A stretch of 58,300 nucleotides of DNA from Oscillospiraceae bacterium. GTDB lineage: Bacteria > Bacillota > Clostridia > Oscillospirales > Ruminococcaceae. Below are positions 18,165-26,903 of this stretch, in pieces. The number at the start of each line of letters is the position of its first letter. The stretch's first letter is position 1. Position numbers and translations under genes: made by a program. The stretch spans positions 1 to 58,300 of the forward strand of contig JAAWRH010000024.1 in NCBI GenBank assembly GCA_022800935.1, read 5' to 3'. The notes beneath the pieces were generated by a model that did no database searches, had not been told where the DNA came from, and saw nothing but the letters and a program-made list of their open reading frames with translations.

Positions 18165-19289
18165 ATGAGAGAGGATACTGTTCTGGGGATTATATTCTCC
18201 AATATGCACGACGAGACTTTAGGGGAGCTGACCAACGTCAGGACCATGGGTTCCGTTCCCTTTGGCGGGCGCTACCGCTTTATTGACTTTCCCCTTTCCA
18301 ATATGGTCAATTCCGGGATTTCCAACGTGGGGGTTGTCACCAAGAGCAACTACCAGTCCCTGATCGACCACATCGGCAGCGGCCGGGAGTGGGACCTTTC
18401 CAGGAAGGTGGGCGGCCTGAATATCCTGCCTCCCTTCTCCAACAACCATTCCGGCATTTACCGCGGGCGGCTGGAGGCACTGTCCGGTATTGTTGACTAT
18501 ATCTCCAACAACCGGGCCAACTATGTGCTGATGGCGGACTGCGACGTTATCTCCAACATGGACTACCGGGAGATGATTCACAAACACATCTCCACCGGCG
18601 CGGATATCACCGTGCTTTATCAGAAGACCGACCTGGCCAAGGAGGACCTTCTCAGCGATACCACCGCTTTCGGCTTTGACGCCAACGGGCGCATCAACGA
18701 CGTGATGATAGGGCCGTCCATGCCCGGACAGTATAACGTCTACCGCAACGTCACGGTCATCTCCCGTGACCTGCTGTCCCGCATCATCGCCGACAGCGCC
18801 CAGCACAACCAGATCAGCTTCAAGCGTGAGATTCTCCAGAAGTCCCATGACCGGTACAACATCCTGGGCTTCGAGTCCACCGGCATGTCCCTGACCATCC
18901 ACAGCATCAAGTCCTACTTTGACGCCAACATGAAGCTGCTGGACCCCAAGGTGCGCAATGCCATCTTCAACGCCAAGAGCCCCATCTACACCAAGATTAA
19001 GGACGAGGTTCCGGCGAAGTACGGCACCTCCGCCAAGGTCTCCAATTCCCTGGTGGCCGACGGCTGCATCATCGACGGCGAGGTGGAGAACTCTGTAATT
19101 TTCCGCGGCGTTAAGATTGCCAAGGGCGTTACCGTCAAGAACTCCATCGTCATGCAGGGCGCAACCCTGAGCGACGGGGCCAGCCTCAACTATGTCATTG
19201 CGGACAAGGACGTCATCGTCCGGGAGCACCGGGCGCTGATGGGCTTCGCCACCTACCCGATTTATATCGCCAAGGGCAGCGTGGTGTAA
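18165..19289 (+). CDS. glgD: Glucose-1-phosphate adenylyltransferase subunit GlgD
   Basis: A 374-aa GlgC paralogue. It keeps the sugar-nucleotide fold (VPFGGRYRFIDFPLSN) and the C-terminal beta-helix, but the N-terminal nucleotide loop is altered (GIIFSNMHDETLGEL instead of LAGGxGxRL). This is typical of GlgD, which in Firmicutes is largely non-catalytic and forms a heterotetramer with GlgC that raises activity. AGGAGG precedes ATG by eight bases. A terminator follows at once, so glgA is probably expressed partly separately. Confidence 0.95.
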   Translation: MREDTVLGIIFSNMHDETLGELTNVRTMGSVPFGGRYRFIDFPLSNMVNSGISNVGVVTKSNYQSLIDHIGSGREWDLSRKVGGLNILPPFSNNHSGIYRGRLEALSGIVDYISNNRANYVLMADCDVISNMDYREMIHKHISTGADITVLYQKTDLAKEDLLSDTTAFGFDANGRINDVMIGPSMPGQYNVYRNVTVISRDLLSRIIADSAQHNQISFKREILQKSHDRYNILGFESTGMSLTIHSIKSYFDANMKLLDPKVRNAIFNAKSPIYTKIKDEVPAKYGTSAKVSNSLVADGCIIDGEVENSVIFRGVKIAKGVTVKNSIVMQGATLSDGASLNYVIADKDVIVREHRALMGFATYPIYIAKGSVV

Positions 19290-19328
19290 CTCAGGCATAT
19301 TGGGGGGCCGCTGCCCAACCGGCAACAG

Positions 19329-19360
19329 AAAACCGGCCTGCACCCTGTAGGCCGGTTTTT
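19329..19360 (+). terminator. Terminator after glgD
   Basis: 11-bp stem AAAACCGGCCT/AGGCCGGTTTT with a T run, 40 nt after the glgD stop and about 130 nt before glgA. Confidence 0.9.
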
Positions 19361-19491
19361 ACCCGATTCCGGATTCCGGGGCGCGGCTGAAATCCCGCAG
19401 TCAAAATCGATCACCCGTTGGATTTGGGGAAACGGACCGAAGGTGCCGACAGCCGTCCGGCGGAATCCTTTCAGGAAAGGAACGTGTCAAC

Positions 19492-20913
19492 ATGAAAATT
19501 CTCTATGCGGCCAGCGAGGCCCGTCCCTTTATCGCATCCGGCGGCCTGGCGGACGTGGCAGGCTCCCTGCCGAAAGCGATCCGCACCAAGCAGCACCAGT
19601 GCCGGGTTGTAATGCCCCTTTACGGCTCCGTGAAGCCGGAGGACCGGGCAAAGCTGACCTTTATCACCAGCTTCCAGCTTCAGCTCTCCTGGCGCAGCCA
19701 GTACTGCGGCATCTTCCAGGCGGTGGATCAGGGGGTTGTCTATTACTTTATCGACAACGAGTATTACTTTAAGCGGGACACCATCTACGGCCATGGGGAC
19801 GACGCGGAGCGCTTCGCCTTCTTCTCCAAGGCGATTCTGGAGATGCTCAACTACATCGACTATGAACCGGACATCATCAACTGCAACGACTGGCAGACCG
19901 CCTTGGTTCCGGTGTTTCTCCGCTGCTTCTACATGGGCTCCGAGCGGCACCGCCGCCTGAAGACCGTGTTTACCATCCACAACATCCAGTATCAGGGACA
20001 GTTTGGAATGGATATTCTGGGCTATGTTCTGGGAATCCCCTCCTACCAGGCGGGAATCCTGGAGTACGGCGGTTGCGTCAACTACATGAAGGGCGCCATC
20101 GAAACCTGCGACATGGTGACAACCGTCAGCCCCACCTATGCCCAGGAGATACTGACCCCCTGGTTTGCCCACGGGCTGGACGGCCTTCTGCGGGACCGGC
20201 AGTACAAGCTGTGCGGCATCGTCAACGGCATTGACCTTATCGGCAACGATCCCGCCACCGATAAGGCCATGTTCCGCAATTTCTCCATCGACAACCTCTG
20301 GGAGCGCGGGGAAAACAAGCGGGCCCTTCAGGAGCGGTCCGGTCTGGAGCAGAGAGAGGATGCCATGCTCATCGGCATTGTGACCCGGCTGGTAGCCCAC
20401 AAGGGCGTGGACCTTATCCAATACATCTTCCACGACCTGATGAAGCTGAATGTCCAGATTGTTCTGCTGGGCTCCGGCGACCAGAACTATGAGGACTTCT
20501 TCCGGGAGATGCAGGGAAGATATCCGGGGCGGGTCTCCTCCACCATCGGATTTATCCCCGACCTGGCCAAGAAGATATACGGTGGCGTGGATGCCTTCCT
20601 GATGCCCTCCAAGAGCGAGCCCTGCGGCCTGGCCCAGATGATCGCCCTGCGGTACGGCGCTATTCCCATCATCCGGGAGACCGGCGGCTTGAAGGACACC
20701 ATCAAGGACCTGGGCGGCGAGGACGGAAACGGCTTCACCTTCCAGAGCTACAATGCCCACGACATGCTGGGGGCCATTGAGCGGTGCAAGACCTTGTTTG
20801 ACAACAAGGAAAAATGGCAGGCGGCGGTCCGCCATGCCCTGGAATGCGATTTCAGCTGGGATAAATCGGCTGACCAATACATTGCCATGTACCATCGGGT
20901 TCTGGAAGCTTGA
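19492..20913 (+). CDS. glgA: Glycogen synthase (ADP-glucose type, GT5)
   Basis: A 473-aa glycosyltransferase that extends the alpha-1,4 chain from ADP-glucose. The N-terminal acceptor motif is represented by ASGGLADVAGSLP (the usual K-x-G-G-L lysine is replaced by serine: FIASGGLAD). The C-terminal nucleotide-binding half has MPSKSEPCGL and RYGAIPIIRETGGL. Length is normal for GT5. AAAGGA lies ten bases before ATG. Together with glgB, glgC and glgD it completes glycogen synthesis; no phosphorylase is in the window. Confidence 0.95.
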   Translation: MKILYAASEARPFIASGGLADVAGSLPKAIRTKQHQCRVVMPLYGSVKPEDRAKLTFITSFQLQLSWRSQYCGIFQAVDQGVVYYFIDNEYYFKRDTIYGHGDDAERFAFFSKAILEMLNYIDYEPDIINCNDWQTALVPVFLRCFYMGSERHRRLKTVFTIHNIQYQGQFGMDILGYVLGIPSYQAGILEYGGCVNYMKGAIETCDMVTTVSPTYAQEILTPWFAHGLDGLLRDRQYKLCGIVNGIDLIGNDPATDKAMFRNFSIDNLWERGENKRALQERSGLEQREDAMLIGIVTRLVAHKGVDLIQYIFHDLMKLNVQIVLLGSGDQNYEDFFREMQGRYPGRVSSTIGFIPDLAKKIYGGVDAFLMPSKSEPCGLAQMIALRYGAIPIIRETGGLKDTIKDLGGEDGNGFTFQSYNAHDMLGAIERCKTLFDNKEKWQAAVRHALECDFSWDKSADQYIAMYHRVLEA

Positions 20914-20952
20914 GCTTAAGCTTAAAAACAAAACTGCATTCTTTGGAGAAAC

Positions 20953-20978
20953 GGCCCGCCTCCCGGCGGGCCATTTTG
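20953..20978 (+). terminator. Terminator after glgA
   Basis: Perfect 8-bp GGCCCGCC/GGCGGGCC stem with TCCC loop, then ATTTTG. The T run is short, so some read-through into the DUF1848 gene is possible. Confidence 0.7.
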
Positions 20979-21009
20979 CGGCTGCGGCGGAGCGGAAAGG
21001 AAACGGAAA

Positions 21010-21846
21010 ATGATTGTAAGCGCAAGCAGGCGCACGGATATCCCGGCGCTGTTTTCCCAATGGTTTTACAACCGACTTGAAAAGGGCTTTGTTCTCCTGC
21101 GGAACCCCTATAACCCGATGCAGGTGGGACGGATTTCCCTCACCCCCGATAGGGTGGACGGATTTGTCTTCTGGACCAAAAACGCCGCGCCGATGCTGGA
21201 AAACATCCACAAGCTGGACGCGTTCCAATACTACTTTCAGTATACCATTACCCCCTATGGCCGGGATGTTGAAAGAAATCTGCCTGATAAACACGAGGTC
21301 ATCATACCGGCCTTCCAAAGGCTGGGGGCGGACAAAGCCGTTTGGCGGTATGACCCGGTGTTCACCAACGAGCGGTACACGGTGGATTACCACATCCGGG
21401 CATTCACCAAGCTGTGTGAAGAACTGGAGGGCTGCACCCACAAGGCCATCATAAGCTTTGTGGACTCCTACCGCGGCGTGGACCTGAGTCCCCTGCACAT
21501 CCGCCCGCTGACGCCGGAGCAGCAAAGGGAATTTGCCCAGCAACTTGCCGGAATCGCGGCCTCCCACGGGATAGAGCTTTCAGCCTGTGCGGAGGACCTG
21601 GGCATCGCCCGGTCCTGCTGTGTGGATGGCAGAATGTTCGGCGTGACCAGGCCAAAGGACCGCAATCAACGCGGGCTGTGCGGCTGTATGGAGAGTGTTG
21701 ATATCGGCGCGTACAGCACCTGCACAAACGGCTGTGTCTACTGCTATGCCAATCAATACGGACGCCCACAGGTTCCGGTCCCGCCGGACAGTGATTTATT
21801 AGGGCCGCCCTTAACCGGCAGGGAAACTGTCAAACAGAGAAATTAA
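21010..21846 (+). CDS. DUF1848 family protein (probable Fe-S/radical-SAM-like)
   Basis: A 278-aa protein starting MIVSASRRTDIPALFSQWF, the hallmark of DUF1848. The C-terminal region holds a cysteine cluster: CGC, then CTNGCVYCYAN with C-x3-C-x2-C spacing, as in Fe-S-binding radical-SAM-like proteins. Some relatives are annotated as DNA-repair photolyase-like, but no reaction is established. The start has GGAAAGGAAA just upstream. It follows the glgA terminator by 32 nt, and its link with glycogen metabolism is probably only positional. Confidence 0.85.
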   Translation: MIVSASRRTDIPALFSQWFYNRLEKGFVLLRNPYNPMQVGRISLTPDRVDGFVFWTKNAAPMLENIHKLDAFQYYFQYTITPYGRDVERNLPDKHEVIIPAFQRLGADKAVWRYDPVFTNERYTVDYHIRAFTKLCEELEGCTHKAIISFVDSYRGVDLSPLHIRPLTPEQQREFAQQLAGIAASHGIELSACAEDLGIARSCCVDGRMFGVTRPKDRNQRGLCGCMESVDIGAYSTCTNGCVYCYANQYGRPQVPVPPDSDLLGPPLTGRETVKQRN

Positions 21847-21960
21847 CTGGTATTTTGAAATTTTTACCTGTTTATACGTTAGGTATATACATGTAACCCT
21901 TTACCTACCCTATACATAAAATGATATTAATTGAAAATAGGGAAAGGGGCTGGCAAAAGC

Positions 21961-22071
21961 ATGGTGGTTGTGGTTGCGCTTCTCTCGGCAATGGCGGGAG
22001 CAACCCTGGGGGTGACGGTGATGGCACTCCTGCAGGTTTCCCACCAGCCGGACGATCCCGGCAAAGGATAA
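21961..22071 (+). CDS. Small membrane protein, DUF3789-like (36 aa)
   Basis: A 36-codon frame encodes a hydrophobic helix with alternating Gly/Ala and then VMALLQVSHQPDD. The segment V-M-x-L-L-Q-V followed by acidic residues is what DUF3789 micro-proteins of Firmicutes look like. An AAAGGGG stretch lies about 12 bases before ATG. The stop codon lies inside the left arm of the terminator stem. Function is unknown. The region 21847-21960 before it is AT-rich with no other gene. Confidence 0.5.
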   Translation: MVVVVALLSAMAGATLGVTVMALLQVSHQPDDPGKG

Positions 22072-22102
22072 GGCGGAGGACTCTTCCCCCGCCTTATCCT
22101 TT
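22063..22102 (+). terminator. Bidirectional terminator between DUF3789-like and YbjN-like genes
   Basis: Perfect 14-bp stem AAAGGATAAGGCGG/CCGCCTTATCCTTT with a 12-nt loop. It serves the converging genes on both strands. Confidence 0.85.
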
Positions 22103-22141
22103 GTCAGAAAATAAAACTTTTTGTAAATTTTCAGGATTTTA

Positions 22142-22687
22142 TTACGAAAGCATGGAAGGATCGATCTCCCCTAAAAGGGGCATCTGAATCTCCTCTTCCT
22201 CCTCCTCATCGCCGCTCTCCGCCTGGCGGATGGCCGCCGCCGGGTCGGCCCCGGCAAATATGACGCTGGTCAGCCCGTTTCCATAATCCCGCATCATAAA
22301 ATAAGTGACATCCACATACCGTTCAATCACCTTCACAGTGGGCAGGTCGTCCCCAAAGTACGCGTATGTCTTATAGGCAACCTCGCCGTCGGTCATGTCC
22401 AGCTCAAAATTGCCGTTGCGCAGGCCGTAGTTTGCCATATGCAGATATCTAGCGGTCCGGTTCATGATATCCGGCTCGTCAATATCCGCGTATACCGGCG
22501 AAAGGGCCCGCACCAGAATGGCGTCCTTATAAATGTGAATGTAAATTTTGCAGTTTTTCAGCTTGCAGTGGATGTTCATCCCCAATGTGAACAGTCCCTT
22601 TTCCTCATCCCAGCCGAAATGCCACTCCTGGGACTCCAGATATTCCCGGACTACGTTTGCGATACCGATATTGTACTCGTTGGCCAT
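22142..22687 (-). CDS. YbjN-like domain protein
   Basis: A 181-aa acidic cytoplasmic protein. The N-terminal 130 residues show the alpha/beta pattern of YbjN/type III chaperone-like domains (VREYLESQEWHFGWDEEKG, later YLHMANYGLRNGNFELD). The tail is very acidic (SGDEEEEEEIQ). YbjN-like proteins are thought to act as sensory or chaperone-like proteins, with no fixed role in Clostridia. AGGAGG is 11 bases upstream, and a TATAAT lies about 45 nt upstream. The gene stands alone between a terminator and ttcA. Confidence 0.7.
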   Translation of the reverse strand: MANEYNIGIANVVREYLESQEWHFGWDEEKGLFTLGMNIHCKLKNCKIYIHIYKDAILVRALSPVYADIDEPDIMNRTARYLHMANYGLRNGNFELDMTDGEVAYKTYAYFGDDLPTVKVIERYVDVTYFMMRDYGNGLTSVIFAGADPAAAIRQAESGDEEEEEEIQMPLLGEIDPSMLS

Positions 22688-22727
22688 GGGTTTTCACTCC
22701 TCCTGTTATGTGTTTTCCGCTTCATCC

Positions 22728-22733
22728 ATTATA
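22728..22733 (-). promoter_or_regulatory. -10 element for the YbjN-like gene
   Basis: A perfect TATAAT on the minus strand about 40 nt before the start. The -35 region at 17-bp spacing is AT-rich but poor. Confidence 0.35.
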
Positions 22734-22778
22734 ACCTAAAACGGTGGGAAAATATAGGGCTTTCCAGCAAAAACTTAT

Positions 22779-23642
22779 CTACGAATCAGGGAAGGGGGCG
22801 TGTTCCCTTCGGTCCGGGTCCTGGTAATCGTCCAAAAAGGAATATTTTCTGCCATACTTTTCATACCCGATTACCGTCTCCAGATTGACATTGTGGAGGC
22901 TTTGAAAAATATTGACGTCCACCTGGGGATTGACCGCCCGAAGCTGCCGCAGCAGCGCCTTCATCTCCGCCCGCTTGGAGTCCCCTGCCAGCTCAATATC
23001 GGGGTTCTGCTCCGTGAAGCGGCAGGCGCACTGCAAAAAGCGCAGCCCGTTATACCTCGCCCAGGCGACAATATCCGCCTCCCGCACCTGGTACAGGGGA
23101 CGAATCAGCTCCATTCCCGGAAAGTTGGTGCTGTGCAGCTTTGGCATCATGGTCTTGTATTCGGCGCTGTACAGCATACTCATCAGCACCGTTTCAATCA
23201 CGTCGTCAAAGTGGTGGCCAAGGGCAATTTTATTGCACCCCAGCCTTTGGGCGTTGGAGTAGAGAAACCCCCTGCGCATCCTGGCGCAGAGATAACAGGG
23301 GGAGCGGTCGGTTTTGGAGACGATGTTGAAGATATCCGTCTCAAAAAACGTGAGATCCAGCCCCAGGGTCCGGGCGTTCTCCTCAATGAGGGCGCGGTTG
23401 GCGGGAGTATAGCCGGGGTCCATGGTCAGGTAAACCGCCTCAAAGGGGATTTCGCTGTACTGCCGGAGGTGCTGTATGGCCTTGCCCAGCAGCATGGAAT
23501 CCTTCCCGCCGGAGATGCAGACGGCGATCCTGTCACCGGGCCGGATCAGCTGATAGTCCTTGATGCCCGCTATCATCCGGTTCCAGATAGAGCGCCGGAA
23601 TTTTTTCAGGATGCTCCGTTCAATCTCCTGAGGCCGGGACAT
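22779..23642 (-). CDS. ttcA: TtcA-family tRNA thiolation PP-loop ATPase
   Basis: A 287-aa enzyme of the TtcA/TtuA group that adenylates a tRNA base and inserts sulfur (2-thiocytidine in TtcA). The PP-loop SGGKDS is at residues 44-49. The Fe-S ligand pair C116-x2-C119 (PCYLCAR) and later cysteines at 205 and 207 match the family. The GHHFDDVIET motif is also present. ATG 23642 is preferred because family members start near ERSILKKFRRSIW; an upstream ATG at 23708 would add 22 residues but has no ribosome binding site. The precise tRNA target is inferred. Confidence 0.85.
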   Translation of the reverse strand: MSRPQEIERSILKKFRRSIWNRMIAGIKDYQLIRPGDRIAVCISGGKDSMLLGKAIQHLRQYSEIPFEAVYLTMDPGYTPANRALIEENARTLGLDLTFFETDIFNIVSKTDRSPCYLCARMRRGFLYSNAQRLGCNKIALGHHFDDVIETVLMSMLYSAEYKTMMPKLHSTNFPGMELIRPLYQVREADIVAWARYNGLRFLQCACRFTEQNPDIELAGDSKRAEMKALLRQLRAVNPQVDVNIFQSLHNVNLETVIGYEKYGRKYSFLDDYQDPDRREHAPFPDS

Positions 23643-23770
23643 CTCCCGCCCTTTCTTTTCCTCCAACACGTCCCGCCGCCTTTCCGAACAAACATATATG
23701 TCTTTCATTGAAATACAAGCCGCTTATTAATTTGCCAATGATTTCAGTTGACCGGTTCTTTCCCTATAAT

Positions 23771-23799
23771 AGTATACTAATCTCTCCGTACCCTGTCAA
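23771..23799 (-). promoter_or_regulatory. Consensus promoter of ttcA
   Basis: On the minus strand TTGACA (23794-23799) and TATACT (23771-23776) are exactly 17 bp apart, giving a leader of about 120 nt to ATG 23642. The rest of the 23800-23985 gap is AT-rich and empty. Confidence 0.75.
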
Positions 23800-23995
23800 T
23801 AACCCATTTTTTCCTATACTGACGCTTTTTTCTCCTTTTTTACAAATATGTAAACTTTCAATTATAGCTGTTAGTATTTACACTTCATTCACAAAATGTT
23901 CCGAAAGATATTGTATCCTGTAAAAGTCAGATTCAGCGCATTTTATCCGTCAATCCGCATAGTTTTTTCTACATATGTTGTAACTGTTGACAAAG

Positions 23996-24023
23996 TTGAC
24001 AGATGTATGTGTACAGGGATACT
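23996..24023 (+). promoter_or_regulatory. Promoter of the MacAB-like operon
   Basis: TTGACA (23996-24001) is 16 bp from GATACT (24018-24023). A second TTGACA lies at 23987-23992, so the -35 is duplicated with a 9-bp offset. Confidence 0.6.
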
Positions 24024-24047
24024 TTAAGAAGGGAAGGATTACTACTT

Positions 24048-25967
24048 ATGGCAACCGCGGAAAAAACCAGAAAAAAGAAGAAGCTCATGATAGGTGGAGT
24101 GGTCCTGCTGGTTGTGGCGGCGGTGGTGTTTGCCACCTTTGGCAAGGGAGGCTCTGCCGCGCTGACCGTCCGCGCCATTCCCCTGGAACGTCAGACCCTT
24201 TCCAACACCGTAAGCGCCACCGGGGCGGTGGAAAGCAGTGAGGACCATAAGGTATATTCCACCGTCACCAGCCCGGTCAAGGAGATCAACGTCAAGGTGG
24301 GGGACCGGGTTGAAGCCGGACAGGTTCTGGCCCAGCTGGACACCGAGACACTGGAGCTGAACATCGCCCAGTCGGAGGCCACCATCAACCAGTCCAAAAA
24401 TGTGGCCTACCAGCAGATTAAGCAGGCCCAGAAAAACCTGGACAACGCCAAAAAGACGCTGGAGGCGGGGCTGAATTCCAGCGCCATCAGCGCGGAAAGC
24501 GGGGTAAACTCCGCTGAAATCAACAAGGAAAACGCCGCCCTCTCCCTCCGGACCGCGGAGGACAACCAGGAGGCCACAGAGGATATGGTTGGCAGCTACC
24601 GCGATGCTTATTATGACGCTAGGTCGGATTATCAGTCTGCGAAAGCACAGTATGAGAAAGCAAAGAAAGCCTATGACAACTCTGTCAAGGGTACAAATTC
24701 TGCCGTACTGGAAAGCTTTAACCGGCAAATTAAAGATGCACAGGCTGGATATCAGGATCAGTTGAAAAATGTTGCTGTCTTATTACGGGAAATGCAATCG
24801 TGTGAAAGAGATTTAAATGTACGGACGATTGAGGCTGATAATGCACAAAAGGCAGTTGATGCCGATCCGGATAATACAGAGTTAAAAAAATTGTTGGATG
24901 AAGCTTTGGAAGATGTTGCTAAAGCTCAGGAAAATTTTATAACAGCTGAAGAAGAATACAAAGCAGCTGATAATATCGCCGAAAATATGCAGCTTGAAAT
25001 TATAGATTTAAAAAGTCAGATGGCTGAATATGAACAGAATTTTGGTATTACAGAAGCAGCCAAGGCGCTAGAAGCTGCCACCCAGGTAAAAGATGCCGCA
25101 GAGGCCGCCATGCTCTCCGCTCAATCCCGCCTGGAATCCACCCGCACCCAGATTGACCAAGCTGACATGGCCCTGGACCAGGCGGAGCTGGGCAAAAAGA
25201 GCGCGGATACCTCCTATGAGACCTCCCTGAAGCAGCAGCAGGCCACCCTGGAGGGCATCAACCAGCAGATTGAGTCCTACGAGGACGCCCTCACCTCCTC
25301 CCGGATACAGGCAGATACCACCGCCCAGGAGATCAGCCTCCAGCTCCTCTACAAACAGTTGGAGGATTCCACCATCACCTCCCCCATCACCGGCGTGGTG
25401 ACAGCGGTAAACGCCGAGGAGGGCGTTCCCGCCAATGGCGTGATGTTTGTCATTGAGGATGTGGAGCAGTTGGAAATCTCCACCTCCATCAAGGAATACG
25501 ACGTCACCACCGTCAAGGAAGGAATGCCGGTGGTCATCCGCACCGATGCCATCGACGGCGAGGAGTTTGAGGGTGTCCTCAGCGAAATTGCCCCTACCGG
25601 CGTTAAAAATGCGTCCGGCGGCGCCGTCACCTTTGCCGCAAAGGTGACAATTCCCAAGCCGGGGGCCCTGCGCGTGGGGATGAATACCCGCATGGACATT
25701 GTGCTGGAGGAAAAGGAAAATGTCTTCCGCGTCCCCTTTGACGCAGTACATACTGCGGAGGATGAAAGCTTCTACATCACCGCTGTGGTCCCCAATGAAT
25801 CCGGCGAGAAAAACGCCGCCCCCTTTGTCACCAAAAATATTCCCGTCACCACCGGGATGGAAACGGATTTCTATGTGGAGATTCTCTCCGACGAATTAGA
25901 GGAAGGTATGCAGATCATCCCCTCCGGGGACGTATATGCAGAGGGCACGCCTGTGCAGGTGATGTAG
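24048..25967 (+). CDS. MacA/HlyD-like efflux adaptor (membrane fusion protein)
   Basis: A 639-aa protein with one N-terminal membrane helix (KLMIGGVVLLVVAAVVFATF), a barrel-sandwich half-motif (VKVGDRVEAGQVLAQLDTE), a very long coiled-coil hairpin (about residues 100-440), the second barrel half (TITSPITGVVTAVNAEEG) and C-terminal beta-barrel domains. It links a MacB-type ABC transporter to its substrate in Gram-positives, probably peptides or lipids. It is longer than usual (about 400-450 aa) because of the coiled coil. Codons 24600-25070 are markedly AT-rich compared with both flanks. ATG 24048 follows GGGAAGG; the earlier ATG 24003 lies in the promoter. The ATPase gene follows after one base. 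Confidence 0.9.
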   Translation: MATAEKTRKKKKLMIGGVVLLVVAAVVFATFGKGGSAALTVRAIPLERQTLSNTVSATGAVESSEDHKVYSTVTSPVKEINVKVGDRVEAGQVLAQLDTETLELNIAQSEATINQSKNVAYQQIKQAQKNLDNAKKTLEAGLNSSAISAESGVNSAEINKENAALSLRTAEDNQEATEDMVGSYRDAYYDARSDYQSAKAQYEKAKKAYDNSVKGTNSAVLESFNRQIKDAQAGYQDQLKNVAVLLREMQSCERDLNVRTIEADNAQKAVDADPDNTELKKLLDEALEDVAKAQENFITAEEEYKAADNIAENMQLEIIDLKSQMAEYEQNFGITEAAKALEAATQVKDAAEAAMLSAQSRLESTRTQIDQADMALDQAELGKKSADTSYETSLKQQQATLEGINQQIESYEDALTSSRIQADTTAQEISLQLLYKQLEDSTITSPITGVVTAVNAEEGVPANGVMFVIEDVEQLEISTSIKEYDVTTVKEGMPVVIRTDAIDGEEFEGVLSEIAPTGVKNASGGAVTFAAKVTIPKPGALRVGMNTRMDIVLEEKENVFRVPFDAVHTAEDESFYITAVVPNESGEKNAAPFVTKNIPVTTGMETDFYVEILSDELEEGMQIIPSGDVYAEGTPVQVM

Positions 25968-25968
25968 A

Positions 25969-26901
25969 ATGGCAGTGGAAAACATAACGCTGTCAGCCAG
26001 CGTACAGGACACGCAGACCTCAGCCGCCCCTGAGACGGCCTCTCCCCTTGATTCCGGCACAGATACCGAAGCCGCCAACTGGACCATTCACCGCGATCCC
26101 CAGCGGGCCCCCGGCGGTTCCGGCTTTCTCCCCAAGGCCGAGCCGGACCTGACCATCCAGCCCCTGGACGATTTTTCCACCCAGGAGGCGGAGCCGGTTC
26201 ACCTTGGTGAACCGATTATCCAGATGAAAAACATTGTAAAGACCTTCTACATCGGGGAGCCCAACGAGCTCCAGATTCTCCACGGCATTGACCTGACGGT
26301 CCGGCGGGGGGAATTCGTCGCGGTGGTCGGACAGTCCGGCGCGGGGAAATCCACCCTGATGAACATCATCGGGGTGCTGGATAAGCCCACCTCCGGGGAA
26401 TACATCCTGGACGGCGTGGACGTGGCCAGGGCCAAGGACCGGGAGCTTTCCGCTATACGCAACGATAAGATCGGGTTTGTATTCCAGACCTTTAACTTGG
26501 TTCCCAGAACCAGCGCCCTGAAAAACGTGGAGCTGCCCATGCTGTACGCGGGGGTATCCAGGGGCGAACGTTCCCGGCGGGCAAAGGAGCTGCTGGGCAT
26601 TGTGGGGATGGGCGACCGCATGTCCCACCAGCCCAACGAGCTTTCTGGCGGGCAAAAGCAGCGGGTCGCCATTGCCAGGGCCATGTCCAACGACCCAGCT
26701 ATCATCCTGGCGGACGAGCCCACCGGGGCCCTTGACTCCGCCACTGGGCGGCTGATTATGGACCTTTTCCACCAGCTCCACAAGGAGCAGGGGAAAACCA
26801 TTGTGCTGATCACCCACAGCAACGAGCTGGCGGCAGAAACCCAGAGAATCGTCACCATCTCCGACGGGCGCATCATCAGTGAGAGAAAGGGGATGGCATA
26901 G
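25969..26901 (+). CDS. MacB-type ABC transporter ATP-binding protein
   Basis: A 310-aa ATPase with Walker A GQSGAGKS (121-128), Q-loop VFQTFNL, signature LSGGQ (225-229), Walker B IILADE (245-250) and switch histidine ITHSNE. It belongs to the MacB/LolD class that powers FtsX-like permeases. The first 80 residues are an unusual Asp/Glu/Pro/Ser-rich extension before the normal domain start at QMKNIVKTF. The downstream ATG at that point has no ribosome binding site, so the extension is probably made. The start lies one base after the adaptor stop, indicating translational coupling. Confidence 0.92.
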   Translation: MAVENITLSASVQDTQTSAAPETASPLDSGTDTEAANWTIHRDPQRAPGGSGFLPKAEPDLTIQPLDDFSTQEAEPVHLGEPIIQMKNIVKTFYIGEPNELQILHGIDLTVRRGEFVAVVGQSGAGKSTLMNIIGVLDKPTSGEYILDGVDVARAKDRELSAIRNDKIGFVFQTFNLVPRTSALKNVELPMLYAGVSRGERSRRAKELLGIVGMGDRMSHQPNELSGGQKQRVAIARAMSNDPAIILADEPTGALDSATGRLIMDLFHQLHKEQGKTIVLITHSNELAAETQRIVTISDGRIISERKGMA

Positions 26902-26903
26902 CG

